Shown here: positions 35,434 to 48,839 of the stretch, piece by piece | Layout of the letters: each line of letters opens with the position of its first letter | How positions within the stretch are numbered: position 1 is the first letter of the stretch | Source of the DNA: Polytrichum commune | Taxonomy: Eukaryota > Streptophyta > Polytrichopsida > Polytrichales > Polytrichaceae | NCBI GenBank assembly: GCA_950295325.1 | Contig: OX485807.1 | Location: forward strand, 24,523,666 to 24,587,665 | Length of the DNA: 64,000 bases | Direction of reading: 5' to 3' | Position numbers and translations under genes: made by a program | The notes under the pieces: model-generated | Database searches by the model: none | The model's input: the letters and a program-made list of their open reading frames with translations, nothing else | What the model was told of the DNA's origin: nothing

Positions 35434-38400
35434 GTGTCCGTGGCATTCACACCACTCGTACTACTACCAAGAAAAATCTATTCGAATATGGATTAAAATC
35501 CCAACCGCCACGCTCAACAACTTGGGACCACTAGCTAGGGCACTCAATGCCCCCCTTCCCATTGTCTCATGCCCATACTTTGACTTGCTAGTCTTTGTGG
35601 GGCTCAAATACGAGAGATACCTCCATTGACCCCTTTTCTTACAAGGGTTTATAAAGTCAAGTACTGTAAGTGCTTAGATTTCATATTCAAACATTGGAAA
35701 GTTGAAAAAATTGGATCAATATATATGCCCAAACGGCCGCGAGTGACCTCCAAATCAAGCACACTTGACTTTTTATCATCATAACATGAGTCCATTTGAA
35801 CTTTGGTATCCCTCCCGGTATGCATGTTGAGTTGCATGATCCAATAAAGTCACCCACGAGAACCAATACGCTTGGTTTCATGAACTTTTTATGCAACGTT
35901 TGAATAAGAATATGCATATATATATATATATATCCTTCCTCTTTGTACATATTGACATGGAATCTCGTGGCCTACATAAGAGTAGTGGTACAAGTACAAC
36001 ATGTGTCCTTGTACCTACAAGTTGTCATTTTAAATGGGAGGGCCTTGCAACACTACCATGGAGGGTGAGAGTACAATAATTTATACATATGGTGATGGTT
36101 TTATATATATATAGATATACACGTATGTGTTTTATAAGGTGATGTACCTTGCCCTTGAGTTATAAGGCAGAGTTATGTTCATGACGTTCTGGGTCTCATG
36201 GTGTTTGTGTAAACTCATTCATCATAACATTACTCATGTAAGGCAACCTACACACTTTTCTAAAAGGGAGAGGCACCACAAATACCGATGGAGAGATTCC
36301 CGGGGCAGAATGTAGTCACCAACAAGTGGCATGTAAGGAATGATCAATTCAATATTAAGTGTTTGTGTTGGCCCTCTAGGATTGATATATAGTTGGGTTA
36401 TGACACACAACCCAACTGATGCAAAGCTCTTTTAATTGATGGCCCGTCGCCCCATGTGAGTATTCATATTTAGATTGAATACGGTTAGTGTCAAGGATCT
36501 TCCCATTTTGTTCCCGGATCTCAATGTCCACATGTTGGGGCCCATAGAACAAGCTCAACCTGCTCTCTGATGTTATGATCATGAACGAAAGGGTTACAAT
36601 TGAAACACCCCCTCCCTAGCTTCCCCTATGTAAGGTTGTGAGCTGATTCATTCCATATAATTCCTGTTAAACTTATTTGAGATGTTTGATGTCAAATTTG
36701 AACCTAATTTGTTGAAATTTACAAGTACTTGAACAATTCGCGATTGTTTCACCTGTCTAGTTTTTCAAATCTCTGATAGCTACTTTATCAGAATGGATAC
36801 ATCAATTCAAAAAATCATAGTTGACATGTGATTTACAAGTATACATAGATACCCCGAATCCTTGGCCACTTATGAGCAATCTAGTGTCCATCTAGCTATG
36901 CCTAGCTATCACTCTCCAACTTACTATATAGACCAAGCATAGATACTGTAGAATGGTGTCCGGTTCAACAATTAGAGTGCAGAAAAGTATTTTTGTACAT
37001 AGGATTCAACGAGGACTTTGTCACTGTAATAAAAAAGAACATGTGTCAAACCTCTTCCAAGAGATAGTTGTTTTGTGTCAAACTAGACAACACCCTATAG
37101 TGCTAGACCAAGTTGTGGGCATTGCTTGCATGCCCACGTAATAGACCAAGCAATGTGTGCACAACGTGTCCACAATAAGTCCACAATCATGTTGTTAGTA
37201 AACAACATGTAACTCCAACTTGTAACCCACAATCAATAGGACAAACTGGTGTAGGAACCCATAGCATTTGCACTAATAGATGTAAGTGCTAAATATAACA
37301 GGGTTGGGATTCGTTTTGTCTACGTAAACTCATCCATTGGGAAGGTAGAAATGTAGTGAACTATTCCGTAGCTTCGAAATGGTTAGTATTAGACCATTTC
37401 ACTCATGCATTGACATCAAAAGCACCGATCAATCTACATTGTTCATGGTATTTAGTGTCACCAACCAATAGTGTCACTTACCCTATTATAATCTATGAGG
37501 CCTATTCTAGGTTACACTAACAGCCAATGAGGTTGACCATTAGTGTGACCACATGACACTTGTCATTTGTATATTAAAATAATATATTCTTGTAATTCAA
37601 CAACTATCATCTCAAGCACCGCAATTTGCTACACGAAATGTCATAATGTAGGTTTTCCTTTGCACTTCAACTAATTAATTACCTTGACAAATAATGCCAT
37701 GTCGACAATTAGCAAACACGCCACTACGAGACTTCTCTAGGAATCTACTTTAGACCCTTCGCAAATAATGTACGTGATATTGAATACCATAACCGGTGTA
37801 GTGGGATTCAACTGGAATAAATCGACCCCCAACCCATAATGGGCTTGTTGTTTTTACTAGCGCACCTCATCCACGATGAATGTGCTTACATAGTAGATGC
37901 CACGAACCCCAAGCCAATAAAATAGCTTCGCATAGGTACTCACAAGTTGACCACTTCCCGACACCCTCCTCCATTCCAAGACTCCTTTACGACCTCGCAT
38001 GTCCCGCTATCCTAGATGCGGCCAAGTGAGATCTTCATAGAGGGAACATGTGACATTCGATTACCTTCACGTGCCCAAGTAAGTGTTATTACAAACTAAC
38101 TTAATTATCCTTGAGCTCGAAATAAGTTAAGTAGATACATATATACATAGTCACGTAGTCACCTTGTCCTTATGCACACACGAACCAAAATGTTCTAAAG
38201 CTTCCCTTTGATGAATCCCGGGAAGATCTTGTATTCCAAATTTAGGGTGCGGGTACATCCAAAAGTCTACCGGTAACATGGGTAAAGGCAAAGAACACCG
38301 TCATGCGTTTCTTCAACCCAGTTCTAGGACTCTTTGACTGGGATTAAAAGGGCTAAATAAAGTCCATTATGCGCTCTAGAATGAACGCATGTGGTACATT

Positions 38401-40729
38401 TTACAGAATGCTAGCCATTCAAGGGCTTGGTGGCCACTGTGGGTCACGTGTGACAGTTTCAAGGCCTTTTGACCTAAAACTTAGTAAGCTTGTAGGCTAA
38501 TCCAATTCACAGGCTTTCTGTCTTGCTTTGAGCTGATTATACTAAGGTATATGTATGAGAGAGAGAGAGAGATAGAATTATCGCATACGAGTGTATGTCT
38601 CATTCATCCAACATGAAAGTTTTTGAAATAGTATTCAACCCGGAGGTTGTATTTCAGTCAATTTGATACCGGAATTAGTTTTAAAAACCTTGAATAAGTC
38701 TAGTTCAAGTCATTTGAGATGAACATGCAACAAATTTATAGGGGGTCAAGTTTTGATGTCTGATGGATGAGTGGTGTGTTCGAATGTAGTAGTTCCCTCT
38801 CTCCAAGTATGTGGGCTATTCGTGGTTACTCATTCTAATTGGACACTTGTATTTGAGTGGTGAGGTCTATGACAAGGTTTGTATTTAAGTACGGACACCC
38901 AAAAGACATGTTATTATAACTTAAGGGGCTATGTGTTCAAAATGATACAGACATCATTCTAGGTTCAAATAAAATTGAGGCAATTGGGAGGGTCTTTGTG
39001 ATCGATCAAAGAGAATGAGAATCTTTACTTTGACTTCTTATAACTTTTGCATCTCAACATCGATCTTGGAACTTAGAATTTTAAAAGATTGTGATTCGCA
39101 ATTTGAAACCATAGGAGACCATGTCCAATCTAATCCAACGCTTCAATTCATTTGGCGTTGGCTGTGTTTGCCTTATGTTCAAAAAAATAAATAAATAAAT
39201 CTAATCCAACAGTCAAAAAGTGTATGTGGAATTGGATGTGCCCACAATAACGCCACTTATCTTAACATAGAAGTGTCCATACCTAGCACAACACTCACAT
39301 TTCAACATATAGGACACCTAGTTTGTACTTGTTTTTATTGAATATTGCTCATGAGGGTAGAGCCACATTGAACTAATTTAGGGGTCATGTTGAATCTACT
39401 TGGGAGGTAACACAATGTCATATAGAAAAGGTTGTGGGCGGCCCCATGGGCTTGCCCCAGGTTGGAGCAGGAAGCCTTTTGGATTGCTCATGGTCCAATC
39501 TATTGAAACCATCAAATCCCCAGTCACCAAGTGGCAAGAAACACGGCCGAATTTAGCAATGGGACATGTTATCTACAAAAAAAAATCAAATTGTCTATTT
39601 TATATAACCTGCAATATTTACATTATTTTCCTCGTAACATATACATTACTATATAATGTACCCCCATTCCCTTTCTCTGTGTGGATGGTTGTCAAGCCCC
39701 TTCATACCTCTCTTTCATTTTCACCTTCAATATAAAGTGTACACAATGCTTGAATTTCAAGTGACATATTTGTCGGGCCAGAGGAGCATATTGGTAGTGG
39801 TAAATTATGTGGTGAAAATTATAACTAGTTGTTTGGTTTGCCCAATCATACTAGGAAACGATAATTTCCCCTTGTGAGAAATATTGAGAGAGCTTGATTT
39901 AATCTCTAAATGTCACGGCAACCACATGTGTCCATGAAGGTCCTTCGTAGAAGACTTTGGAAGTTTTAACGAATTGAAATTAATTCCTTCTTTTTTTTTA
40001 TACAAAATATGCACAAAATATGCACAACTTAAAACACATTATCTCCAAGTGTCTTTGCATGATGTGAGGGAAAACATGAACAATCGAGATGCCAATAGAT
40101 CACGTCATCCCCAAGACATCTTCTACTTTGGATCGCTTGATCGTAATAAAGGGAAACAATTGAGACCCTCAGGAGAAATAGTGGGAGAAGTGAGCTCATT
40201 CCTTCCTCCCACCACGTGGATTCAACACCTTCTCACTTGTATTATTTGTGATTTGACATGGTGAGTCCAAATAAGCACTTTTATTTATTTTGGCCACATA
40301 ATTGTGGGATATGATGTTGTGATGGAACTTGAAAGAGATTCGAATGCTAGGGTTCCAAGGACATTAAATCTCGACATAGTTGAGTGTGGATTGCATATGC
40401 CTTCGGTGAAGGACAATGCCAAAAAAATCTTGTTTACGTGTGACATGTCACGGTGAGATTCTCTATGGGGTTGACTCTTTACATAACCCTAAAAAAAGAA
40501 CGACTCGCCATCACAAACGCCTTGAAATAGTATGCATTTCAGAGGGGTTTTATCTTTTTTAAAAGAGAGAGAGAGAGATGTTCTGACATGGAATTTAGCT
40601 TCACCCTTGAATTAGTAGTATGCCTAGTCGAAGTCATTTGAGATAAAAACAATTGTACACTTCCATGGTCAAGTTTTTTTTATCCCCAATGGATATGTGA
40701 CAATTGTATGTGACAATTCCCTCTTGCAC
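35434..40729. other. 5.3 kb of AT-rich DNA without a recognised gene
   Basis: No frame above 111 codons and no recognised domain. Holds (TA)n at 35915-35932, GA-type microsatellites at 38557-38573 and 40565-40579, a partial terminus of the GTATTTAGTGTCA family at 37447-37490, and scattered pieces shared with 22240-22330 and 38580-38770 (ATTATCGCATAC block). The 39400-39735 and 39974-40264 frames are not convincing. Confidence 0.45.
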
Positions 40730-40737
40730 TTGTAGAG

Positions 40738-40974
40738 CAGTGCCCGGGAAGTTAGTTTTTGGGCATAGTCGGTCAAGATTCTAGTGATTCTAAATCCAAC
40801 CGGTTACATGTCGACATCTTCCGGTTTAGGGTTTATTCCTATGAGGTATATTCTTCTATAGATTCCTCTAAAATGATTGGTAATTCTCCTGAAGTCTCCA
40901 ACTTCAACCGGTTATTTCTCAAACTCAACCGGTTATTTCATCTGTAACTAACCGTTGGTTCTCCTCGAGCAGTG
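40738..40974 (+). mobile_element. hAT-type MITE (237 bp)
   Basis: Ends CAGTGCCCGGGAAG and, on the other strand, CACTGCTCGAGGAG (10 of 14 matching). Flanked by the 8-bp duplication TTGTAGAG (40730-40737 and 40975-40982). Several AACCGGTTA-type subterminal motifs lie inside (40797, 40897, 40928). Eight-base duplications and CA-TG ends are the hallmark of hAT. It is too short to code. Confidence 0.8.
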
Positions 40975-41113
40975 TTGTAGAGTGCTTCTTGCTTCGACTT
41001 TAAAGCAAATGACTATTCTCTATATTTGATTATGTGGTGATCTTGTGTTGCTTGAGGCCATTCAAATCCCGTGTGGAGATTATACTTTGGCATCAAGTAT
41101 AGATTGAACTAGG

Positions 41114-41205
41114 GTTGGGGCGAACCAACCCGTACATTGGTTCCTTGGAGGCAAGGGTTTAGGCATCCAACAAGGAATGAGTGTATGGGTTGGTTCGCCC
41201 AAATC
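41114..41205. mobile_element. solo Mutator-like hairpin MITE (92 bp)
   Basis: Ends GGGCGAACCAACCC / GGGTTGGTTCGCCC with a short loop, so nearly the whole element folds back. Flanked by a perfect 10-bp duplication TTGAACTAGG (41104-41113 and 41206-41215). It is the same element that forms the array at 3770-4938. A 9-10-bp duplication fits Mutator-like elements. Confidence 0.82.
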
Positions 41206-41433
41206 TTGAACTAGGAAACACTTATGGTACGTTTTGGGTCAATGCATGCAACGTTGAAAGGTGCTTTCCCACATAGAAACCAACATGGTCTTGACCCATG
41301 TGAACACGACAAGTGGCATAAAAGTTAAAATTAAACCATTTTTTATTTACATTCATTTTGCATCCATCTAGATAACATCCTACCACATTGTTTGTAAATC
41401 AACACTTCTCCATACAATCACTATAGAGATTTG

Positions 41434-41850
41434 TAAAGTAAACCAGACGAAAGCATGGGTTTAGTTCCAAACCTTGAGTTTATGAGAATTAATTTGAAGT
41501 TAGCTAAGTTTCCTTAATGCTTAAATTACCATACAAAAAGAGCAGTGTTGGACTATTACAAACACCGGCTTTCTAGCTTGTCCCATCCAGATTGGTGGGG
41601 CAAGCTAGCCTTGCATAGGCCAATCCATGATACATGATAACAATCCCATGTGCATACCCTATTTCATATTCTTAAATTCTCTCAAAGTTTGAGAGCTGGA
41701 GAAAAAAAGACAAAAAAGAAAATCCCAAAAATTTCACCCAAGTTTCAAAATAGGCTCCAATACACGCCAAGCTCACGAGCTCTTAATAGAAAGTTCTCTC
41801 AAAGAAGGTCAAACCCATGGTTTGATTTCATCCCTCTTTGAGAGACTTTA
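41434..41850 (+). repeat. TA-flanked TIR element with AAACCATGGGTTT-type arms, copy 1
   Basis: Starts TA-AAGTAAACC and ends GAGACTT-TA, with subterminal GCATGGGTTTAG and AAACCCATGGTTTG facing each other. Copy 2 at 58929-59325 is in the opposite orientation. Shared interior: CTCAAAGTTTGAGAGCTGGA-like and CTCTTAATAGAAAGTT blocks. Non-coding. Confidence 0.65.
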
Positions 41851-42187
41851 CGGACACCTCTATTAAATGGATCAAACGTATCCCAAAAGTGAAGATATCT
41901 TAGTCATTTTGTAGGCGCTTTCTCATCATGTTTTGAACGTTGAACTCTTAAGGGAAAACCACAACCTCTTTTTAAGCTAGTGTGCTTCACAATTATTGCG
42001 CTCTTTAGAATATCGTAACACATAGTAATTTATTAGTCAACATATATTTATATGCTTAGAAGTATGATTAGCGGGCCCGCCTCTCATTATCTTGTACGTG
42101 CATGAGTGCTTTGACCACCCAAGGGGTTGGCGGGGTCAAACCATCATAATAGTCAGTCAAGGGACTGTTGCAAGCCCTAGTACACCC

Positions 42188-42612
42188 TTTATGGTATTTA
42201 GTGTCACTTACTGTTTGGAATTACGCAATGCAATAACTTCTTCGTATTCATGAGTTCAATTTTTTCTATAGCACAAGTTGAATAGATTGTTCGGACATTG
42301 AAGAACACGAGCGAACTTGCTTGGTATAATATCACTTTCTCAACAATATTTTCAACACTATGTAACGATGTATATATAGTCTGTGACTCATGGCGTAGTT
42401 CACTGTTGGTAACGTAGTCACAAGACATGACAATCTAACACATACTGATCAGAATGATACCAAAACTTGTCATTCTGGTCACTTAGTGTTATCAATGTTC
42501 TATAATGTCCAAATTACCAATTCAACATTTGCTGGTAAACTATGAGATGTACAGTAACTAGATATAACATTGCGTAATTCCAAATAGTAAGTCATACTAA
42601 ATATCATATTTA
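42188..42612. repeat. GTATTTAGTGTCA family, copy with ~38-bp arms
   Basis: The left arm TATTTAGTGTCACTTACTGT and the right arm (reverse complement TATTTAGTATGACTTACTAT) both continue into TTGGAATTACGCAATG. Non-coding interior. Confidence 0.65.
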
Positions 42613-42734
42613 GTGTATTGAACATACTTATGCTAAGATATTAGTAAGCTCACGTGAACACCAAGTATCATGAGGTGAAACTTATGGTGGAGTTGTTAAT
42701 CATTAATGTAACCTAACATACGCCTCAAAATAGG

Positions 42735-43067
42735 GTAAGTGACACTAAATACCATAAACAATGTTTACCAATTTATTAAGAATGTGATATTTTACCAAAC
42801 AAATTCTATTTTTGTTTTTGGTTCTATAATGTCTAGACAACCTACTGAATTTTTGTTAGTAAAAATTGGACTCCTGAGTAAGACGTTATTACGATGCGTG
42901 ACTCCAGATAATAACATACACTAATTTGGATAATCAGTGTAGCTTGAAAGTTGATTAGGTTGTTCGGACATTATAGAATGTAAATGACTTTGATTTGTAA
43001 AATATTACATTCTCAATGAATAGTTATAGCACCGTGTTACTCCGAATAGTAAGTGAGACCATAATAA
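42735..43067. repeat. GTATTTAGTGTCA family, second neighbouring copy
   Basis: Begins GTAAGTGACACTAAATACCA and ends TCCGAATAGTAAGTGAGACC. The interior shares TTGTTCGGACATTATAGAA with its neighbour at 42188. Confidence 0.55.
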
Positions 43068-43156
43068 AGGGTGTAGTGAAGAGAGGAGGCGGGACAAAAG
43101 GATCCACCTGTGTACCATGGGCCCTTTCCTTGCGTTCTTCAACAAGTGTTTAATAC

Positions 43157-44197
43157 CAAGGTTAATTTTTGCACCCGTCACAGCCCGTCACATGTCAAAT
43201 TTCCGTCGAATTTTACCACAACTCGTCACAAGACAGAAAAATGTAAAACTGAATCTGTCAAAAGACATAAAGCTTTTAAAATGCCCGTCAAATGACAGGA
43301 CCCAGTCTGAGATGACCTGTCACAGATTTAACTTTACAAGTTCCCTACATTCATCTACTAATCATCTTAAATTCCCAACAGGCATTCATTCATGCTAGGG
43401 CTCCCGTAAAGCACGATAGAAGCCGCCACGACAAGTTAAACATTGTTTCATAGACAACAGCTTATCAGCCTTATCTGTTGAGGTTTGCTTCTCTCAGCTC
43501 GTCAAGTTGGGATCTGTTGAGTACCCGAGGTATGTTCTTATGCATTCTTCGTAGCGTATCTGCGGTTGCCATAATGTCCTGCAATGTTGTCTCTTTGAGA
43601 AGCTCGCACATCACTTAACGTAGAGCAGTAGACTCAGTGGAGGACCAATTGGCCCAATCTCACAAGATTATGGCAGAAGGTGCTTGTAATACCATTGAGT
43701 ATTGCAATATGCGAGAGGGGATTTTCAAAGCAAAATTTGGTGAAGAGTGCATTGCGTTCTCGACTTCGATTGAATACATTGGACGCGTTAATGCGCGTAT
43801 CTCTATGTGGCATAGATGTGGGAGATATAGATTGGTTAGCTGTTATGCAAGAATGGAGAAATATGCGAGATAGACATATTCTAGCATTGGATTGAGTGAT
43901 CCCAATTTTTTTGGGTTGAGGTTGTGGATAGTGGACATTTACATATAAATGTTTTTGATATAAGAGTTTATTGGTATTTTAGTACAAGAATTTATGATGT
44001 ATTGCAAAGGGACTTCATTCTTTGAATACATGTTGAAGTTTACTTTGTAAATGAGCATTAAATAAATTCAACCCGTCAAATGAGAATTTTGCCCGTCAAA
44101 AAACTGGTTTATATTGGATGAACCCGTCACAAAAACAGGTCAAGAAATTACAGCCCGTCACAAGATAGATGGGACCCCTTGTCAAAAATTACCACTG
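43157..44197 (+). mobile_element. hAT transposon, internally deleted (1041 bp)
   Basis: Ends CAAGGTTAATTTTTG and, on the opposite strand, CAGTGGTAATTTTTG. Flanked by the perfect 8-bp duplication TTTAATAC (43149-43156, 44198-44205). About ten CCCGTCA or one-mismatch copies lie in both subterminal regions (43173-43325 and 44072-44163), all in the same orientation, as expected for transposase-binding subterminal repeats. The middle keeps the last part of a transposase gene. Confidence 0.85.
43633..43895 (+). pseudogene. hAT transposase C-terminal dimerisation domain remnant
   Basis: The frame reads QWRTNWPNLTRLWQK, then IPLSIAICERGFSKQN, then NTLDALMRVSL and ends with a normal stop at 43893-43895. 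This is the hATC domain, which holds hAT transposases in multimers. An in-frame stop precedes 43633, and the DDE catalytic part is absent from the 1-kb element, so it is a deletion derivative that would need a transposase supplied from elsewhere. Confidence 0.75.
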
Positions 44198-44205
44198 TTT
44201 AATAC

Positions 44206-45245
44206 CTACTTGGGAGTAAGGTTGGTCAAAAGTTCCCGTTCCTTGTTGTTTATTGACTTTGTCTTTTCTAAAGCGTTTGTGTGCGAAAAAAATCCTCGTG
44301 CCAATTTGGCATCATCTTCTTGTTGCTACACGTGAGAGATGTAAGTTAAAGCCCACTTTACACTTGACCTTAAGGGCCCTTAGACCCGAGATATTCAAAT
44401 CATGTGATTGGTCGAGAAGCCGGCCGGGGGAGATGGTTCAAGTTCACTTTACAAAAGATCATGAGGGTTCCAGGGACCAAAGGAATTCAAATGGATGAAA
44501 CATCTACATGGCATCCTACACATCACAAAGTGGATAATGATGGTTCATGATCTACTAGATATTGCATTAGGCTTTTGTAAAAGAATGTGGGTCTAATGAA
44601 AAATCAGGGATCGCGGCAAGCGATTGAGTTTCCATTGGCTCCTAGAAATATTATATTATTATGTTGGGGTCCCGAACTATCTATTATTATGGATTGTTCA
44701 CAAACTTTGTTGTGGTCCCTTGACATGGTTCACTTTCACTACACACTAAGCTGAGAGCACGTCAATTATGGAATTGAATATCTATTTCCCATGGTCGGGC
44801 CTCTGGATGATTTTCAAGGGCCTTAGGTTTTCCTTGACGACCCTTGGTTATTGTAGAGTGATGTCTAATCCAACACTTGAAATGCCAAAAGGTAATCTCC
44901 ATGTGGAATTCAACAAGGTCTTGACCATTGTTGGACAAGTTTGTTGGTGGTGCATGGTAACAATAATCAACATCAATAATGGTATCAAAGAACCTACCCG
45001 TGGACATCAAAATTGTAACACCAATCCAACACTGATATTTGGTGGGTATCTCTCAAGGTAATAGAATCTTTATCTACCCAAGTTATTATTTGGGTCAATA
45101 GCATTCTACAACATATTGGTACTAGGGCGATGCTACCTAGGTATAAAGGTTCTTGCATGTTATGCAAGCACAAACAGTACAGAAAACAAAAATACGCCAC
45201 AAATTCATGGCACTCAAGTGTTTTCATAGTTAGAGCATTCTTCAC
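44206..45245. other. intergenic DNA, no recognised gene
   Basis: Overlapping short frames on both strands (44762-45061 region) without domains. Nothing repetitive recognised. Confidence 0.4.
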
Positions 45246-45935
45246 CAGGGGGGGGGGGTGGACTCTTCATTGGAAACCTAAATGACATGCATGGGTCGGT
45301 ATGAAATTAAACCCCCTATACACGAGAATGTTTTAAAGAGAAACAAATGTATATGTACTAGCGGCAAGCTAGAAAATGGACTCATGTATTTGCACTAAGA
45401 TTTTCAATTTAATGAAATTAATACCTCCACTACGTATATAAATATAAGTCTTAAATTAAACATGCATTTATTACACATAATAGCCACTTTCACTTTTCAA
45501 TGAAAACATGTAAGTCAATGATTGCATCAAGTGAACAAAGACAAGAGCACAATAATTTAGCCACGATCCAAAGAGCGAAACTCAAGGGAGCCCATGAGCA
45601 CTTCCAAAGCCTCTAGTTTGTAAAAACCTAGAACCTAAATGGAAACCCTAATAAAAATGAACAAGGTAGTCATTGAGGACTATTATTGTGTGACAATAGT
45701 GGATGAAAACATGAATTGGATGAAATTAACACACCTATTGTCATTGTTTTCTCTAAACCCTAGCCCCCCCCCTATTGTGCATCTACCTTTACTTGAACAT
45801 TCTTTATAACCCTTTTAAATGTACATACTAGAGAAAACACTACCTCTCCCTTATGTATACTATGTATGCTATTGCCTCAAATAATACCCTTTCTTATGCA
45901 CTCACATTAGTTCATACGTGGTATGAAGAGTCCAC
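45246..45935 (+). repeat. interspersed repeat, copy 2 (most complete)
   Basis: Begins after a poly-G run (45248-45258) and shares its first half (GTGGACTCTTCATTGGAAAC, CAAATGTATATGTACTA) with 48850-49185 and its second half (ACCTCTCCCTTATGTATAC, AGAGTCCACCCC) with 1900-2475. Immediately followed by a LINE fragment. Confidence 0.55.
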
Positions 45936-45939
45936 CCCC

Positions 45940-47400
45940 CGGGCATACATCCAAGCCCAAAGAATCACATACAAAAGAAAACGGTTCCCAATCTTAACAC
46001 AAAACGAACCATACACCTATCCATGTAGACAATGAGTACCATCACTAAAATGGCAAATCCAAAAAGACATTATCATAAACAAAGCTAAAGAATAAAACAA
46101 AATCTAATAGCCTCACCGGCCACTATCCGACAAAAATTAAGAATCTTGAACACCATTATCAAACCAGGATTTGCCCATGCATACTATGGAGCGCCATTCT
46201 CCAAGCCCGACATAAGAAAAATCGACAAAACCCTGAGCAAACTCACTAAAGACATTTATAAAATCTTGAAGAATACAACCAACATCCTTACCCACCTCAG
46301 CACGGAGAACTTTAGCATAAACACCACATCCATCCTTCTAGACTACCTAACATGCATATATATGCAAACAACTCCTCCAAGCCATTAATGACCAAGGCCA
46401 ATGAGGAATGATTACCAAGGACTCACCAAATACATAGTTACAAAAATATGGAGGATCCCTCAACCCCCCAAAACTCACCCACCAAGCATGCTCTAGATCC
46501 CCACAACCATAACCTTCTCCTTACTAGAAAGAGAATTTGAAATCCATGTTGACACAATAGAGACCACCTTCCCCATACAACAAACACAACTAGAAACCCA
46601 ATGGCTCAACAACAATGACTATTGACTATTACCACCACAAGAAAGAACATACACCAAAATTACCGCAACATTTTATACCAATACAATATAACCATGCTAG
46701 CCCAAATACAAAACCAAAACAACACAATCATCTCCCCAACGGAATTCAAACAAAGATATAAAAACTCCCCCCTCCCAATAATTAATGAAGTCTTGAACAA
46801 GGAAAAACAATCTTCATCCTCCCCACCCTGCACCAAGAAATACCACCACATAACCCACAAACACCAAGCCAAACACACTCCAAATCCAAACACCTACCAC
46901 AAATGAAACACCAATACAATAACTTACATACGAAAGAATGAGGAAGAGAAAAATCAAATGGGGAGCACCCACAAATAATTCTCGTGCATGTGGAACACCC
47001 CCTTAGATACATCGTAAAATGGGTAGACGAACAACACGTTCTCCACAAACACAACCTAGCATTAGTGAACAAATTCCTCTGCCACAAACATAACAACATT
47101 AAACTACAAGAATTCATAAATGACCTACAATCTGTGGACTCAAGATTTGTCTGACCACCACTTAGGACACCCCATGTCACCCTCAACATCCAAGACATAC
47201 AACCAACAATACAAATACACAACCAACACACACTAATTTTTTACCACACATGCTCTTACATAGCAATCATAGTTACAAAACGGTTCTACGGGCTTTGGAA
47301 TAGACACAAACAACCCACTCCTAGCCACACTCCTCCACCACCTCAAAATTTTGTATCATATGAGCATGATTGCCCTTTAATTCCATAATTGCTCAAGTTG
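45940..47400 (+). pseudogene. non-LTR retroelement fragment, region after the RT core
   Basis: The sense strand is strikingly poor in G. Frames, broken many times, include ILNTIIKPGFAHAYYGAPFS and KLTKDIYKILKNTTNILTHL (46146-46388), then QKYGGSLNPPKL in another frame, then RFYGLWNRHK near 47283. This order resembles the thumb and connector region of a LINE-type polymerase that also carries RNase H. I place it by family resemblance, without a search. The long minus-strand frame at 47231-46782 is a shadow. A fragment from the C-terminal part of the same kind of element lies inverted at 50390-49395. Confidence 0.5.
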
Positions 47401-47487
47401 TGTACTATGAACTTCTTGATAAACAACTATAGATTATGAGAGTTTTAAAAAAAAATTGCATCCTCTTTCTTTGGAACAAATGTAACT

Positions 47488-47712
47488 CAATGTTTGAGAA
47501 TTTTTTTGGGCATCACTAGTCAAGATCTCAACGTTTCAAGTCCAATCGATAACTTGTTGACATCATTCAATCTTTCTTTATTTATTTGATGCATATTCCA
47601 TGAATTCCTCCAGAACGATGGGTACTTTTCTTGAAGTCTTGAACTTTGACTTATTATTTCTCAAACTCAACTGGTTCATCTGTAACTAGTGGTAAGTTCC
47701 CCCCGTTCATTG
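47488..47712 (+). mobile_element. hAT-type MITE (225 bp), diverged
   Basis: Ends CAATG...CATTG. Flanked by the 8-bp duplication ATGTAACT (47480-47487) and ATGTAATT (47713-47720), one mismatch. The interior aligns along its length with 40738-40974 (TTTTTGGGCAT, CTCAAACTCAACTGGTTCA). Confidence 0.75.
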
Positions 47713-47720
47713 ATGTAATT

Positions 47721-48589
47721 GTTTAGTAATGTTTTGTTTGCTCTGTCCCATATCATGGGATCGATGCATTATGGAGACCACCTTTGAGTGGTGTGGTAGT
47801 AGGACCTGGACAATGCATGTCAAAACTTAATGAATAAGGTTTGATGAAACCCAGTCAAAGCTCAGTGAAAGATCCAATTTAATATGAAAAGAGCTACTGT
47901 AGTAATAAAAAACAATTACCTTTAAATTGTCATTTGAGGACAAAACTTCTCGTAGCAATGCCACATTCCCTTCTTACTACTGTAGAGGATTTGCTTTTTT
48001 TGTTTTTTTCTTCTTCTTCTTCTTCTTCTAAGTTATTTGAGTTATACCTTACCTTAGATGAAGATCGATCGGCTCAATGCTTGTGTAGTAGTACTACTGT
48101 GCCCTGGAATTAAGATCATTGTGTAGTATATGACGCAAGACTCAGAATGGGCCTTTTTAAAAATAGATGAAATCATGCTGATTTTCAACCCCCATGGCAA
48201 GCCCAACAACACTTGTCTTCCTCCAAACGTAAAAAAACCGAGCCTCCAAAGCTTCAAACGCTCTCCTAATTTGCCTTTGTTGGACTGGTGTCTTGTCGCA
48301 CTCCCACCCACAACGTGGAGCACATGGTTGTATAGTTCCTCAATTCCAAAAGTAACAACATTCTAGTCAAATAGATCATTCTAGGCTCACATGTGTACCC
48401 AAAACTAACACTTTGGAATCTTGTACAATAGCTTAATGGTACACCACCTGAATATACGATTGAAATTGGTGTGGGGGCCAATACTATTTATTTCCATAAA
48501 TTTTCGGACCTTATAGGTACCTAATCTCTAACATGCTCAATTTCTAAATCCAATTCGGGGGGGGGGGGGGGGGGAGGCTACCATAACAT
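47721..48589. other. intergenic DNA with simple repeats
   Basis: (TTC)n at 48010-48029 and an 18-base poly-G run at 48558-48575. No recognised gene. Confidence 0.45.
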
Positions 48590-48740
48590 TACTCAGCTGA
48601 TGAGTTGTGTTCAGTTGTCTTGACCTCATATTCAACATGAAATAGTGAGATTCCAACATCCAGAGTCTTTATTCTTAAATTTATTAGTGGGCCCACGAGG
48701 ACAATTCATTAATTGAGACTGATGTTGTGACTATCCAAAG
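48590..48740 (+). repeat. interspersed repeat shared with 21690-22065
   Basis: Inverted relative to the 21.7-kb copy: TGAGTTGTGTTCAGTTGTC and AGTGAGATTCCAACATCC match it in reverse complement. Confidence 0.4.
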
Positions 48741-48839
48741 GTTGTGTAGAATATAGAATTTCTATTTTCAGATGCTCTAGGCATAAATTTTAAACACATT
48801 ACTTAACATTTGTGCACACTAGATACATCACACCACAAA

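Noticed and set aside
43637-43873. 78-codon plus-strand frame starting MEDQLAQSHKIM
   Set aside because: It is the wrong frame of the hAT C-terminal domain, which reads cleanly in the neighbouring frame.
46782-47231. 149-codon minus-strand frame rich in Cys and Leu
   Set aside because: It is the complement of the G-poor LINE fragment, whose skew removes stops on the other strand.
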